A DNA stretch of 64,000 nucleotides from Dendrophyllia cribrosa (GCA_024195265.1 JAJLRJ010000008.1:8826488-8890487); one strand, 5' to 3'. Shown: positions 34,301 to 54,792, numbered from the stretch's first letter. Numbers and translations: made by a program. The notes: a model not told the origin generated them from the letters alone.

Positions 34301-37300
34301 TTTTGTGCCAAGTATAATTATACCTGGCTACAATAGGCGACAATATTGTTGACACATTGTCATTTTGAACCCCATTTTCTTCGGGTAGAGAGGCATTTCA
34401 GCCCCGCCCCCTTATCCCCAGCCCCCACCCCCCCAGACAATGTTGTGTATCGTTTCGTCCGGTCTGTCGCTACAATCCTACAACATTGGATGGGGGAACG
34501 GGGGGTTAATGCGGCCTAGTTTAGTGAATGGAAAGATACAGTGATAAATATGGCACGAAAACCGTTTTTGTTATACAGTGTGTCAACTATTTTTGTCGCC
34601 TATTGTCCGATATACAAAAATTGTTATTTGGACATTCATGGTAAGGTAAGGGCGCTGTAACTTGTTTAAATTATTATTTTGGGGACTTTCTCCTGTATCA
34701 CACAACAGACTTTCATAGATGACCAAATTTGAGAATTATTTGTACAAATGAAATCCGCTGTGCTACCAGGTGAACACGCAAATGCGTCAAGTGCCTCACT
34801 ATTGTCAAAGCGGGAAACAGACACGTATATGGTGTATGCGCAGCACATGTGTTGCTTAGTTGCCAGTTGCTATGTAACTGAATTTATCAGCATTTTCCCA
34901 AAAAGATAAAAGATAAGATGGACTTGCGAATTCCTACTCTTTTTTGCAAGTGGCAAGAACCCCATTGTGTTTATGACGGAATGGCTTGCTTGATGGGAAG
35001 GAGAACTGAAATGATAACAGTACGTTCTTTTGAAGATCTCGGTTTCATGTTCAACTTCGCAATAACAGCAAAATAAATGCGTTCTTGTGCAAAATTTTCT
35101 TGGACAGGAAAGCGGTGTCTCGAATAACCACGATTAGCCACGATTAACCACGATTTACCATGTTGAAATAAAAAACGGCTTAGTAATGTTCTTTGTTTAC
35201 CTATGGTAAATCGTGGTAAATCGTGGAATTTCAAAAGATAGACACATATTTCCCTTTTTAAAGGCTGATTTTAGTACAGAATGAAAGAGTGAACATATTT
35301 CATGTTCTAAATTAGGGTTTGATACATGAATTATGCGAGAAATGAGAAAGAATTTCTTGTAAATGCCACATCAAGTGACAGTAATTTGATATGTCACGCG
35401 CGCGTGTCACGCTTGCGTTACAGCGTCGTACTGTTCTGCAAGAAACGTGGTACATTTTTAAGCCGGCCTCTTCCATTATCCGCTTTACGGTAAAATTCCC
35501 TTCTTTTTCCTTAAAGAGCAAATCTGTCGAAGGAATGGCCGCTGTACACGGGAACTCAACTTTCTTGGCCGGCTTGGTCGCTCATTCTTGTGGCCGGACA
35601 TCGTTACATTGTCCTTTTTTCAGTCTTTTTAAAATCTGATTTTCTGAAGACCTTCAAATGTATAATTCGTCCATGATTTCCTTCAGTCTTAACCCTTTGC
35701 ATTTTTGAGCAATGCGCCCAAAAGCGCGAGTTGCTTCGTCAATTTTACCAGCGAAGACCATCTTGCCTCGCTTCATTCACATGGTTAAGACTATTATAAC
35801 ATTACCAGAAAATTCGATAAATGGCTGTAATTAGAATGTAATTAATCAGCTATTAACGCCGTTCGCATGAAGCAAAACATCGGACGGTGTAGACTAATAT
35901 TTGTCATAACCGATTAATTTCCTCGCACTTTGGGTAAGAAATAGCACATTTCGTACTTCAGACAATAGGCAACAATATTGTTGACACATTGTCATTTTGA
36001 ACCCCATTTTCTTCGGGTAGAGAGGCATTTCAGCCCCGCCCCCTTATCCCCAACCCCCACCCCCCCAGACAATGTTGTGTATCGTTTCGTCCGGTCTGTC
36101 GCTACAATCCTACAACATTGGATGGGGGAACGGGGGTTAATGCGGCCTAGTTTAGTGAATGGAAAGATACAGTGATAAATATGGCACGAAAACCGTTTTT
36201 GTTATACAGTGTGTCAACTATTTTTGTCGCCTATTGTATATTATAGTATATACAATAGTTTGTCCTTATGTGAGGTATCTCCTTCAAATTAACCCGTTAA
36301 GCCCTAAGTGATCAGCATCAAATTTCTCCTCGTAATATCAATGCCTTATCAATCAAAAAGGTCACGAGAATTAAGGACGTGATCACACAATATTAATTCT
36401 TTTGATATCCAAACAATTTCTCCCCACTTAACTTCTATAGGAAATGCTAGGGACAAGAAATGAGAATTTAAATTTTGATATTAGGGCTTAAAGGGTTAAT
36501 CAAGACAGACATAGTGTTTATTTGGGACCATGACTTACATGTAGTGTGCCCTTATAGGAGTTAGCAGAAGCACAAAGAGTTCTAGCTGCTGAGGAAGTTG
36601 AATGCTTTCACCCCAAGAGTTAGTTATAGAGACATGTTATATAGTTCTAACTTCTGAGGCTGTTGATGAAATCTTATGGTGTGACCATTCAAATGAAACC
36701 TCTTCAGCAGTACTTTTGCATGGTACCATTTGTTCTAACTTTTGAGTCTGTTGATGAAATCCTATGGTGTGACCATTCAAATGAAACCTCTTCAGCAGTA
36801 CTTTTGCATGGTACCATTTGTTTTTCAATATTTTACAAAATGAAATATGGAATTTTTCTTGAATTTTAATATTTGGCACTAATGGGAGTTTTTAAAGGGT
36901 TAAGGAACCGAGATTACAGGGTTTGAGAAGTGAAAAAGTTCAGACCCCTGTCCCCTCTCACACAGAGTTTCAGTTGTTAGCCTGACTGGTAATTAAGTGA
37001 ATTGAAAAACATGAACAGATAAATTAACTGAGAACTAAAACACGATAAAAGAAAATTAAAGAAACTTGAAACCATATAAAATAAGTTGGTCACCTCTTGT
37101 TGAATGATAATTCTGGCTTCATCTGAAGTTTCATTCCAGTTGCTACCAATGTGGTCCTGTATCTAAGTTAATAAAAAAAAAATTATGTTCAAAATCTGTC
37201 TTTTGAATAGATCAGAATTCTTTACCTTTACTAGGTTAATTATCCCTTGAATAACTGTTGAAACTAACTAGGATTATCTTGGAAGTGGCTTTTTTAATTT

Positions 37301-37882
37301 CAAAAGAAAAATTAGGTATAGAGTAAATAATAAAATTCATTGAATGTGTAATTCATAAGGAAAATATATAAATAGAAAAGAAATGAAATCTTAATGAATG
37401 TCTGTAAATCTTGATACAGTTCAGCTTTTCTGTATCATTGATATTAAAATACTAACAGGCCTTATTAGTAATATTCTATTTCAAAAGTTAGGAATATAAA
37501 TATTAAGCTTTATAACTACTGTTCTTTATTAGTAAGTAAACTATTCGCATCATGCAGATCTGTATGTATAGTGTTTACAACATTTGCGGCCATGTTGTAT
37601 CAGATTTACAATCATAAGCCCAAGGTGGGTGATTGTAGATCAGATTCAACACGGATCGATGCAAATGTTGTAGACAACTTATGAAAATTAAATGAAAATG
37701 AAATGCTAATTAGTTACCACCACAGTATACATCCACTAGGGGTTGTAATGAATTAGCATTTCGTAGCTGTTCAGTATTAGGATTATAAGCCTTCATTAAA
37801 TTTTCATTTCTTTTGTATTTTCCTTATGAATTATTAATAAATTTATAAGGATGTTTACAATGGCTTGCCTGGGGATCACCAT

Positions 37883-37981
<99 letters not shown>

Positions 37982-40900
37982 TAGACAGATAGATAGATAG
38001 ATAGTTAACTTTATTTCAACTGGAGTTGATGAGGCTGATAAGACCTCCAGCAAGATTATGCCAATTTACTGAGAAAAATAATATAGAACAGTAAGAAAAA
38101 TGAAATTGAAACATTAAAAAAAATACTAATTCTAATTTACATTATAAAAACTATTTACAATACAGAAGATCTGGGGCTCACCGTTGTGAATACAGATCTT
38201 ACCGGTAAACCAAATGTTCTCACCTTCTCTTTCTCCAAGTAAAGATAAATTGCTACCCCAAGTTCAATCATTAATAACACTAACATCAGTGCGAAATACT
38301 GTGAAAAAAAAATAAATTTGAGTTAAATAGAAAATACTGTGTAACAACAAAAATGGGGGTGGGGGTAAAAGGAAGAGAACCTCAATTTCTCTTGGTATAA
38401 GTTACTATCTACAGAACAGTTTCAACAGTGTTTGCCATGTACAAGTTTGGACCCCTCCCCACCCCCCAACCCCATCAAAACTTCCTGGACCCCCCCCCCA
38501 GTGACCCTCTCTCCAAGGCAACTGCCTTTACTGGTATTTTGGTTATTTGCTTACAAGAGGTTTGAATGTAGCCAGATATAATGACTAAGGTGTTGTTATA
38601 CAAACTTTAATCTTACCACTTTTAGCAGGTTTTGTTTCATCAGAAGGATTCCACATGCTCCCAGAAAACCTGGGAATTAAAACAATGGTTAACAGAACAT
38701 TCATCGAAAGGGCCTTCATCATCATCATCATCTTTATTTAAAAACACGGTAAATACATCAGGCATTAACAATTTAATATAAAACTACAACTTGATATGAA
38801 ACTATGTATATAAATTAATCTTCTATAATTTTAAAAAATAGCTAACTATTAAAGAAAAATAAACTAAAATAAAGCCTGTTTTACAGAGAATGGAAATGGA
38901 AATATCAATGTTCTTGACGACACGACTTCTACTCCTATTGTAACACCTATCCCCGCAGAGAGTTTGACAAATGCTAAAACTACGGTAATTCTAGGAGACT
39001 CGATCATCCAAAATCTGCAGGGCTACAAGTAGGGAAACCAACCAACGAGTTGTAGTGAAATCTTTTAGCGGAGCCACGACACAAGACATGAAATCTTATA
39101 TCCAGCCAACGATCGATAATGCTCCAGATAGAATTTGTTTACATATCGAGACAAATGATTTAAAGTCCAAGGCACCGGATGTTATTGCAAACGCTATTGT
39201 GGATCTTGCCAAAACCTGTGGAGCCGAGGTTGTATTATCTGAGTTAACTACGCGCAAAGATGCCCACAAAGTGGGGGCAGTGTTTGGGAAACTTACTGAA
39301 AATCTGCCTCCAAGAACAAGCTCTTTTTATTTCAAGAATCCTCTAACTCCATACATGGTCATAATTATTCAAATATTTTTCAAGCTGTCCCCTGTAACAC
39401 TGTTACTTCAAGGTAAAAAAAATTCGGGTTACCCCCCCCCCCCCCCCCCCCCCCCTTTTCTCACCAATGATATAAAAGGATACCCAGTAGAAATACAACA
39501 AGTTGAACAATAACTCACCAATAATAAATACGAATGCAGACAGCACAATGTAACCAATGGTAACATACTGTGGATAAATGAAAATTTAACAAGATTAATA
39601 AGATTATGCCAGGAGACAGTGAAAGACGAACCTCAAACTCACGGGTTTCAGTTTAACTAATGCATGGTTCAATTCCTACAGTTACCATCCCCCCCCCCCC
39701 CCCCCCCCCGGGCAACCCCCGGGACAAAGTCGGCCCTTGTGGCCCGAGGGTGGGGAATTTTGCAAGCAGTCTTGTCCCGGGGGTAGGGGGTGTGGATAAT
39801 CTAGGTGCGCAAGGAATTATGGGGCGAAAATTTTGTCGAAGCACATGGCGGACGACATGACTCAACAAGCGGACTTCTTTGCTGGGAAATCTTTACAATT
39901 TGTTAGCAATTGGCTGGAAGAAAACAATTTGGCAAAGTTAAAGCCTGTCAATGGATGATGTGAAGTGTTGGGAAGAACACATCCTCAGTACACGAAACAA
40001 CCACAAGAGAGGAGCGATGAAAGCCAAAGAAACGCGAGCAAGGAAGAAAAACAATGGGAGAGATGCTTCCTGATCTTTGTAACCATACGAGTCTATAGTC
40101 CAGTCCATGTCTATTTTGTAAACTGTTCGGTGGATTTATATAATAAATATTTCTGTCTTCTTGAGAAAAGGTGCAGCTTGCTGTTGAGTGTCCCGGGGGT
40201 GGGGATTAGGACATCAAGTGAAGAAAAAATGGCAAATCCCGGAGGGGATGGTAACTGCAGGAATTGAACCATGCATAATGCTGAGATCTAGATTAGCCTA
40301 TGGTGTTATTAAAACTCGATCCCCATTCATTCCCTAATCCCTTCCTCCTCACCAACAACGTGAATCCCGAGAATGAGCCCCTTCTCTTTCTTTAACTTTT
40401 CTCTCGCCGAATTTTTCTTCTTTTTTTACTCTTCCCCCTTGACGAATAACTGCCCCTGGGTCTCCGAGGATGATCACTATACGGGAGAAAAGTTAAAGAG
40501 AGAGAAAGAGCCCCTTCCCTCTCTTAAACTTCTCTCCCGCCTATCTTTTTTTAGCCCTTTGCTGCTCTCCTTCGCCCCGACCTTCTGCCCCTGGGTTAGC
40601 ATGCGAGCAAGCTCTCGGGCACGGGGTTTCGGGTTTGGGGGAGCGGAGGGCGAGAGCACTCGATCCTTTCCCTTCCCCACCCCCTCCCCCCTCCCCCAAA
40701 CCCGAGCCCGAGAGCTTGCTCGCAGGCTACCCCTGGGTCTCCGGGGATGATCACTTTCATTTCTTGGTTACTTTTAGAATGGAAAAAAAAGTTTTAATTT
40801 TTCCTAGTGCAAATACTTGAGTGAAACGTTAAAACTTACCAGATTTCCGGCCAGGTGTTTATATTCAGTTTCCTGTGTTGTGACCCATATGCCAAGACCT

Positions 40901-43076
40901 AGCATTATAGAGCCACCAAGCTGTTGATAGAAAATGATACAACGTCCTGAACTTCAAGTTTCAAACTCAATAAAAGCACTGAATCAAGTCGAATTATAAA
41001 ATGCTAACCGATCCAAAAATCGGCACGTTGCTTGTTTTTAAATAGTCGTCTTTTTCGTTGATTTGGCAACTTTGTTTTCACGGTGTTTTCCGCATTAAAA
41101 AACTGTGTACCTGTACTTCAAAAAATAACTATAGGGGCAGTTTTTATGTTGCTATTATCCGTATTTTCTTCAAATATAAAGAAACAATAGGGTACTCTTG
41201 AGAAAGGTCCAGTGCTTTACAGGAAACTCAATTCCAAAACGCATCGGAACATTTAAACTCATGACTGCAGTCTGCTTTCTCTTCGGCTTTTCTTTATACA
41301 GGTCTGTAACTCGTCCGGTTTTTACCCAGGCGGACAGCTGAATACCTTCAAAATTATAGTTTGACATGCCAGATTGATCCGGTCCAGTTCTTTTGTTCAA
41401 GCTAAGCATGACCTTGGTTTAAGGCTTATGACGTTTAATACAGTATTTATTTGTATAGGGATTGAAGTGATGATCACTGTGTTAAGATATTAGAACAGTA
41501 AATCCTTCTTTTGACAAATTGTCAGGATACAGTTTAAGCCTTGAAGCCGGTCTGAACCACTATCCTTTCAGTTGGAACAAAACTCTGCTAAAACGTTTAT
41601 CAAACCAAATATGACCTATTTCGAAATCCACACAACTCGTTTCAGACATGGGCTCAGACATAGCTACTATCAGCTACTTTAATGTCTTTAATTGGTCAAT
41701 CCTGCCGGAATGATATGATTGTCGATTACTAACAAGACCAGCTCATGTACATGCGAAGTCAGTGTAAAAGTAACTGCAAATATTTAGCTATCCCAACAGG
41801 AAGCCAAAACTTTAATGCGCAAACGGTTAATTATGAAGCTAGCTAGCGCTGTATTTATTTGCAAGACAGAACTAGCTAGAACTTCATGATCAATAATAAC
41901 CGTGTGTGTGTAGAATTCAGTTCCTTGCAACACTGTGGCACTCTTGCTGACCCTTATATCACAAGAGTCACGGAAACCTTAACTTCGATTCCGCCAAGAT
42001 TTCTCGTACCTGTTTCCGACAACTCTTTTCGGTGAACGGACTGATCCAATACCCGAAGCGAAGGAAATTTGTCGCTTAATTATATAGCCTTTCTTATAAT
42101 CCGTTATCTGTGTTTTTGAGGAACATCTCAGTGAAAACGATTGAGCCAGTGGTTTTCACTGGCGACATACAGCATAAGCGGAAGCATTGACATAAGCATA
42201 AGATATCTTGGATTGTCGGCTTATGCTTACCGTGATTATACTTAAATTGCGCTTTGCTTTAATATTCTTATGTCGTGCCCGTTTTCACGTGGACATAACC
42301 GCTGCTGTGCTTCCGCTTATGTTTTTGTCGCTGGTCTGTTTGCTTTAACATATACATGAAAAGTTGGGTATTTCAGTACATGAACATCATGCGTGATTAT
42401 TATACGGAGTCGATATAATAATGCCTGGGGGCTTTGCCGTCAGTTTAGAATTCGTTATTTCTTTAAACGACTATAAATAATCACGCGATCAGTGCCTCGC
42501 AGCGGCGGGCAATACTAATATCGCAAGAATATAAGATATATCAGTAGCTATCAGTATCTCTGTTTAGTATTGTTTACAACTTAGTGGTTTTGAAACTTCT
42601 TGTGACTTGGAAACAGTGAGCAAACGAACTCTACCAAACGGAAAGTTCTGTTCACTAGCTTTTGAATGACCGGCTTTAGGATTCCATCTACGCAGGCTCA
42701 AAAGTTTTAGAACCCCGTTCAAGTTCGTCAGACGCAAAATTTGTTCCTCGGGGGAAACCGCGGTTTAAATGTTATCAAAATCCAGCTCAGTTAAACAACA
42801 CCAGTTTATATTTTCGTAATTAACATTGTCTCTGAGTCTCGAACAGATCGATTTTAATGCCGAAGATCATAGAGTGATTCTTGTCTGGCACCCGTTTGAA
42901 GCAAACATTATCTACTGTGGATTTGTGTCAGAAAACTGCGCGAAACGGCTGATTTACCCGCGCTTTATGTTGCATCTCTCAGATCCAATTTCTGTTGTCA
43001 TTATCTAATAACTTACCCAGACCAAACAGTTAAACGTGAAGAGACTCCAGCGAACACACTTCGAACATTTATCCAT
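31390..43076 (-). CDS. Tetraspanin (four-pass membrane protein), complete
   Basis: Nine coding exons in transcript order: 43076-43017, 40920-40840, 39567-39519, 38669-38617, 38298-38224, 37162-37094, 33441-33343, 33221-33138, 31692-31390. All phases match, giving 290 residues. Tetraspanins are plasma-membrane or endosomal organisers of integrins and other partners. Residues 1-9 hold juxtamembrane cysteines (MDKCSKC). TM1 is about 10-33 (GGSIMLGLGIWV), TM2 about 48-72 (GFLGACGILL), TM3 about 82-102, TM4 about 173-198. The large loop has the signature CCG at 132-134 and further cysteines at 150 and 164, a four-cysteine loop with two predicted disulfides, plus a possible N-glycosylation site at N116 (NET). 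The cytoplasmic tail of about 90 residues is unusually long, rich in Gln/Ser/Ala/Lys, with a short repeat (TSAGQ twice). The acceptor of exon 6 is ambiguous by two codons. A duplicated last-exon acceptor lies at 31857. I cannot assign a vertebrate subfamily. Confidence 0.95.
31664..31990. repeat. Tandem duplication of the tetraspanin last-exon splice acceptor
   Basis: Two copies with a period of about 164 bases each contain the first 32 coding bases of the last exon, its TTTTCAG acceptor and about 120 bases of intron. The copy nearer the upstream exon (acceptor just above 31856) reads MFILGGTCRL and then a different tail. Confidence 0.88.
32353..32726. mobile_element. MITE with AAGGGGAAGTATCAC ends
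   Basis: Inverted ends AAGGGGAAGTATCAC and GTGATACTTCCCCTT. Tetraspanin intron 8, resembling the family at 33962. Confidence 0.75.
33537..33615. repeat. Low-complexity GTAGAGTGG-type repeat
   Basis: Irregular tandem AGAGTGGAGTAGAGT-like units in a tetraspanin intron. Confidence 0.7.
33962..34193. mobile_element. TTAA-ended MITE
   Basis: TTAAAGGGATAGTATCACGA at the left and CGTGATACTATCCCTTTAA at the right. TTAA boundaries suggest piggyBac-type insertion. Confidence 0.8.
34330..34606. mobile_element. CAATAGGCGACAA MITE, copy 1
   Basis: Inverted ends ACAATAGGCGACAA and TTGTCGCCTATTGT, with TTGTTGACACA mirrored inside. It is nearly identical to the copy at 35962 in the same orientation. Confidence 0.8.
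35129..35226. repeat. Short palindrome of CCACGATT units
   Basis: TAACCACGATTTACCA and TGGTAAATCGTGG form the arms, each with an internal duplication of the CCACGATT-type motif. Confidence 0.65.
35962..36237. mobile_element. CAATAGGCGACAA MITE, copy 2
   Basis: Same orientation and almost the same sequence as 34330-34606. The two direct copies bracket about 1.36 kb of tetraspanin intron. Confidence 0.8.
36289..36499. mobile_element. TTAA-ended MITE (TTAACCCGTTAAGCCC)
   Basis: Ends TTAACCCGTTAAGCCCTAA and TTAGGGCTTAAAGGGTTAA. Its interior differs from the neighbouring TTAACCCTTT family. Confidence 0.8.
36604..36902 (+). mobile_element. TTAACCCTTT-family MITE, copy with duplicated internal unit
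   Basis: It has the same body as 26797-27010. The unit spanning TTCTAAC...GGTACCATTTG occurs twice, with a period of about 90 bases. The left TTAACCC end is eroded. Confidence 0.75.
37568..37678. repeat. Palindromic repeat
   Basis: GTTTACAACATTTGC and GCAAATGTTGTAGAC form the arms. Tetraspanin intron 5. Confidence 0.65.
37883..38006. repeat. (GATA)n microsatellite
   Basis: About 24 perfect TAGA units, then a GTAGACA interruption and six more. Tetraspanin intron 5. Confidence 0.97.
38886..39345 (+). pseudogene. Broken SGNH/GDSL-hydrolase reading frame of LINE-retrotransposon type
   Basis: One frame begins TPIVTPIPAESLTNAKTTVI and goes on to LGDSIIQNLQGYK, the GDS-containing block I of SGNH hydrolases. 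It is broken by a stop and a shift near 39029. It resumes from about 39048 as VVVKSFSGATTQDMKSYI, then DRICLHIETNDL, where the block III motif normally reads GTND, and CGAEVVLSELTTR. Such esterase-like domains are carried in ORF1 of some CR1/L2-type LINEs. It lies antisense in a tetraspanin intron and is almost certainly dead. A captured host hydrolase fragment is the alternative. Confidence 0.7.
39431..39457. repeat. Poly-C tract
   Basis: Uninterrupted C run of about 26 bases, 60 bases from tetraspanin exon 3. Confidence 0.9.
39660..40276. mobile_element. TIR element with ATGCATGGTTCAATTCC ends
   Basis: ATGCATGGTTCAATTCCT...GTTACCATCC at the left is mirrored by GGATGGTAACTGCAGGAATTG...CATGCAT at the right. 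A poly-C run follows the left arm. No transposase. Tetraspanin intron 2. Confidence 0.8.
40384..40760. repeat. Palindrome and direct repeats (GCGAGCAAGCTCTCGGGC)
   Basis: GCGAGCAAGCTCTCGGGC at 40602 is mirrored by GCCCGAGAGCTTGCTCGC at 40705. CCCCTGGGTCTCC(G)GATGATCAC occurs twice, near 40453 and 40730. A degenerate foldback element in tetraspanin intron 2. Confidence 0.6.
40921..43016. other. Tetraspanin intron 1
   Basis: This is the first and largest 5' intron of the tetraspanin. It contains the foldback at 42146-42334 and a small inverted repeat (GCGTGATTATTATA / TATAAATAATCACGCG) at 42390-42487. No gene is recognised in it. Confidence 0.6.
42146..42334. mobile_element. Foldback MITE (CATAAGCGGAAGCA)
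   Basis: CCAGTGGTTTTCACTGGCGA...CATAAGCGGAAGCA at the left is mirrored by TGCTTCCGCTTATG...GTCGCTGG at the right, with CATAAGCATAAG motifs inside. Confidence 0.65.
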
Positions 43077-44696
43077 ATGAACCATGATCTTTTGGCGATT
43101 TTGAAACAATCCTGACTCGAAACAGACTGCACCGGAGATTCGATAGCTGCCTTAAAATTTAAATTTTACATTCCCTGTTGGTTAAGTCGTCGAACAAAAT
43201 CAGCGATGTCGCATCGAAATCATGGCATCGGTAGAAAATTTGTGCTTAAAAACGGATGCTTTTGTCGTGTTTGATGGACTCAATTGATTTTTATGCTTGA
43301 ACAGTTGTTTTGTATTTGTAATTCAACCAATTGTAGTCGCGAGAAGAATGCTAGGGTCATTGGGTCACGCTTTTAGATTGAACTGACAAATCTTAGAGGC
43401 TGCAGCAGGGACAATGGATTTTTAATCACCATAATGTACTTTTATCACCATGTCGGAAAGCTTTGCAGAAAGGAAAAGTAAACATCCATTGTTATCCGAG
43501 TAGATGCAATTAAGTTACCCTGTTTATAAGCTTTTTTGTTTGACGATTTCAATTTGCTCGTGTATACACTCACTGTATGTATACCGGCAAACTAGCCAAC
43601 ATAAAATGCCACAGAAATTTAGATCCCCGATGCTATTAAGCGTATCTACTTTAAATCGTGCATGACAGAAAAGAAACGTTTCATAACGACTAGGATAAAA
43701 GTTTTGCAAAGTTCCAGTGACTCGAATTAATGATGTTACGCCCGTCATCGATTTCAAGGTAATAAAACAGAACAAACAAAGCCTTGAGTTTTCGTAATTG
43801 CATTTTGCAGAACTTGGCATGTTTTCCTAATCATGCTTATTAACCCAAGTTCAAACAAAGTCTAGGCCAATATTTAGGATAGCTATCTATTATCACGGAA
43901 GAGCGTAATCTCGCAATTTCGCGCTCTGGCTCAAACCCAACTCTCGCCAACTTACCAAAATAGCTGACGTACAAGTACATACAGTGCACTTCAAACAACT
44001 ACCCATTGCATAGCTCTTCCCGAAATCTCACAATCGGCGACTTCTATCTCTCATCTTTACGAAATTGCAAAACCGCGAACTTTTGCGGCAGAAGATATCT
44101 TTGAAGACCATATTAATGTTATTAACAGGGCGTGTGTGACGTCACTGCACAGTTGCTATCTCATTCGTTAATAATTGTAAACTCGGCAAGTTTTAAATTC
44201 TTTATAGCCTAAAATAGTACAGAAAGAAATGTTTTAAACAATCTTTTATTAATAATTAATGCAACAGAACTGGAAGGAAAGAAGCTCTATTTCTGGCCAC
44301 TTTTTCGTCTATTCTCTCCTCCGCAGATACCGAGAATCCCTTTGAGAAATATTGTGAATACTGTGAAAAGAGGATTAGAAGACAGGGAAAATCACGCGAG
44401 AGCAGCCCCGTCAGTCGTCCGAATGTGACGTCACCCGTCGGAAAACCTTCGTCGTCATTTCCAAGCCCTAGACCCTCGCTTCAATTATTATTAATCGCAA
44501 TAGCTTGACAATGTGTGTGTATATGTACGTCACCAACTCAAAATTCACCTTCAAGTCTCGTTCATAAGAATTATTGAGTATGGGTATTCTTTTCAGCTTC
44601 ACTCATTTGAGAATATATTGATGGGATTGTCACAGGTTTACGCTTGGATATGAAATTAGCTACTCTGATGTAAATATGCATAAAGACCACTAAAGA

Positions 44697-44852
44697 TGAA
44701 AGAGGCTTCATGGAGACACCCAAGAAGCTTCATGGAGGCGCCCAAGGGTCTTCAAGGCGGCACCCAAGAGACTTCAAGGAGACACCCAAGGAGCTTCAGG
44801 AGACACTCAAAAAGCGTCATGGAGGCACCCAAGAGGCTTCAAGGAGACATTA
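44697..44852. repeat. Minisatellite, about 25-bp unit
   Basis: Six or so imperfect units of the type AAGAGGCTTCAAGGAGACAC with CC. The units give an open frame on + (EASWRHPRSF-like repeats), which is not taken as a gene. Confidence 0.8.
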
Positions 44853-45233
44853 AGACGTCATTAACTCAAAGTATGAGATTTTATTCACGGACGATAAAAA
44901 TGGTATAAAAAGCGTTAGACCTATTTGGAACAGTCGGGTTGGACTGTGTCTCCTTTTATGTTAATCTTTATGTCAATGTTTGTCTTTTGATCAAGAACTA
45001 AAAAGAAAACCCACGCACACTGCCTGTTCTGGTTTGACTTATAGTTTCGTAACTAATGTACTAACTGTCGCATAATAAGAAAATAAAAACGTAAAGGAAT
45101 TCTACAAAAGCACCCAATCCAATGTCACGTGAAAGTGCCTGCATGTTAAGATCATGCGGCGTGTGCACGCCACGACTGTGCCATTGACAACAATCAATAT
45201 TGGCAGGATTCGAGTTGTAGGATTCTAGGAAGG

Positions 45234-45542
45234 CTATTTTCACACTTGGTGCTCGAGCACTAATGCCTGGGCACCGGCACAAAACGGTGCTATGTTCAGA
45301 CACTGGGTACCCAAGATATTAACATGTTCACATTCTGAGTGTACCAGGAAATTGTGGGTACGCCAAGCAGTGGTTTTGTGGGTAAAGTGCCTCGGAACTA
45401 ACGCAAAACGCGTGCACACTGGGAACCGGTGCCCACTTTAGTGCCCAAATACAAGGTCGTGTGGGTACTTGAAAAAAAAGTGTGTTCACATTAGTGCTGT
45501 GCCCAGCGATAATCGTGCTCGGGCACCAAGTGTAAACATAGC
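45234..45542. mobile_element. Foldback element with TTCACACTTGGTGC ends, copy 1
   Basis: GGCTATTTTCACACTTGGTG at the left and CACCAAGTGTAAACATAGCC at the right. GTGCCC/GGGCAC motifs repeat throughout. Confidence 0.75.
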
Positions 45543-45543
45543 C

Positions 45544-45905
45544 TCAGTCGTCGTTCACACTTGGTGCCCGAGCACCGTGCCCGGGCACAGTGCCTGACGG
45601 GCACCAATGTGAACACGGCTTTTTGTAAGTGCCCGTGCCAATAACTGGGCACGGTGCTCGGGCACGGGTACAAGGTCGATACCTTGTACTCAGGCACTGA
45701 ATCGGGCAGGGGAACAAGTCTGCACACGATTCTGGCGAGTGCTCAAGAACTTTACCCACAAACTCCTGCTCCGAAGCAGTTATTTTACCCACAAATCCCT
45801 GCTCTACAGTTTCGAAATGGCGGAAGGTCAGAGGTGGGCATCGAATGTGAACACGCATTCAAAATTGGTATCGGTGCTCAGGCACCAAGTGTGAACGACG
45901 CCTTA
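45544..45905. mobile_element. Foldback element with TTCACACTTGGTGC ends, copy 2
   Basis: GTCGTCGTTCACACTTGGTG at the left and CACCAAGTGTGAACGACGCC at the right. Directly adjacent to copy 1 and of the same family, with different interior. Confidence 0.75.
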
Positions 45906-46348
45906 GTCCACTCGACTGATCAGGGTCTGGAATGTGCTCTTGGTATTTTAATGCTCATGGTTCGAATCAAAATTAGTAGTATGTCACATTTCTTGCAAGG
46001 CTACGCTCAATCGTTGTTGTCCTTTTAGTAATGACTAGTGAAGTCTTGGTCAAGCTTTGTTCTTTGCCCCAGCAGTAACGTCCATGTCCACACAGATATC
46101 CTTTGTGTTCAACAGTTTCTTCTTCAAAGTTGACCAACACTTCGCTGTTCAAACCGAACATGGTTACCGCTTACTACTCATCCCGACTGTAAATCAGTTG
46201 CAAGTCACAACACGCTAACATGCTTTTCAACTGACCACCTTAACAGCTTCCCGGCATCTTTCCGGTTTAAACCATCACCCAAGTAAATGACTAGGAAATA
46301 CTGCACTTTCTCGCACTAACAACTCGGCATATTTAAACAGCAGCAGCA

Positions 46349-54792
<8,444 letters not shown>

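Larger units (their letters stand above)
43077..46348. other. Intergenic region between tetraspanin and KAT8
   Basis: It should hold the tetraspanin promoter (just above 43076) and the KAT8 3' UTR (just below 46349). It also holds a minisatellite and two adjacent foldback elements. No other gene is recognised. Confidence 0.6.

Noticed and set aside
34330..36237. LTR retrotransposon bounded by two direct repeats
   Set aside because: Each repeat has its own inverted ends, and no gag/pol frame or primer-binding site lies between.
37796..38053. Frame of repeated LSIYLSIY
   Set aside because: Translation of the (GATA)n microsatellite.
44696..44908. Repeat protein (ASWRHPRSF units)
   Set aside because: The frame is a by-product of a minisatellite with unit length near a multiple of three. 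No start context or neighbouring exon.
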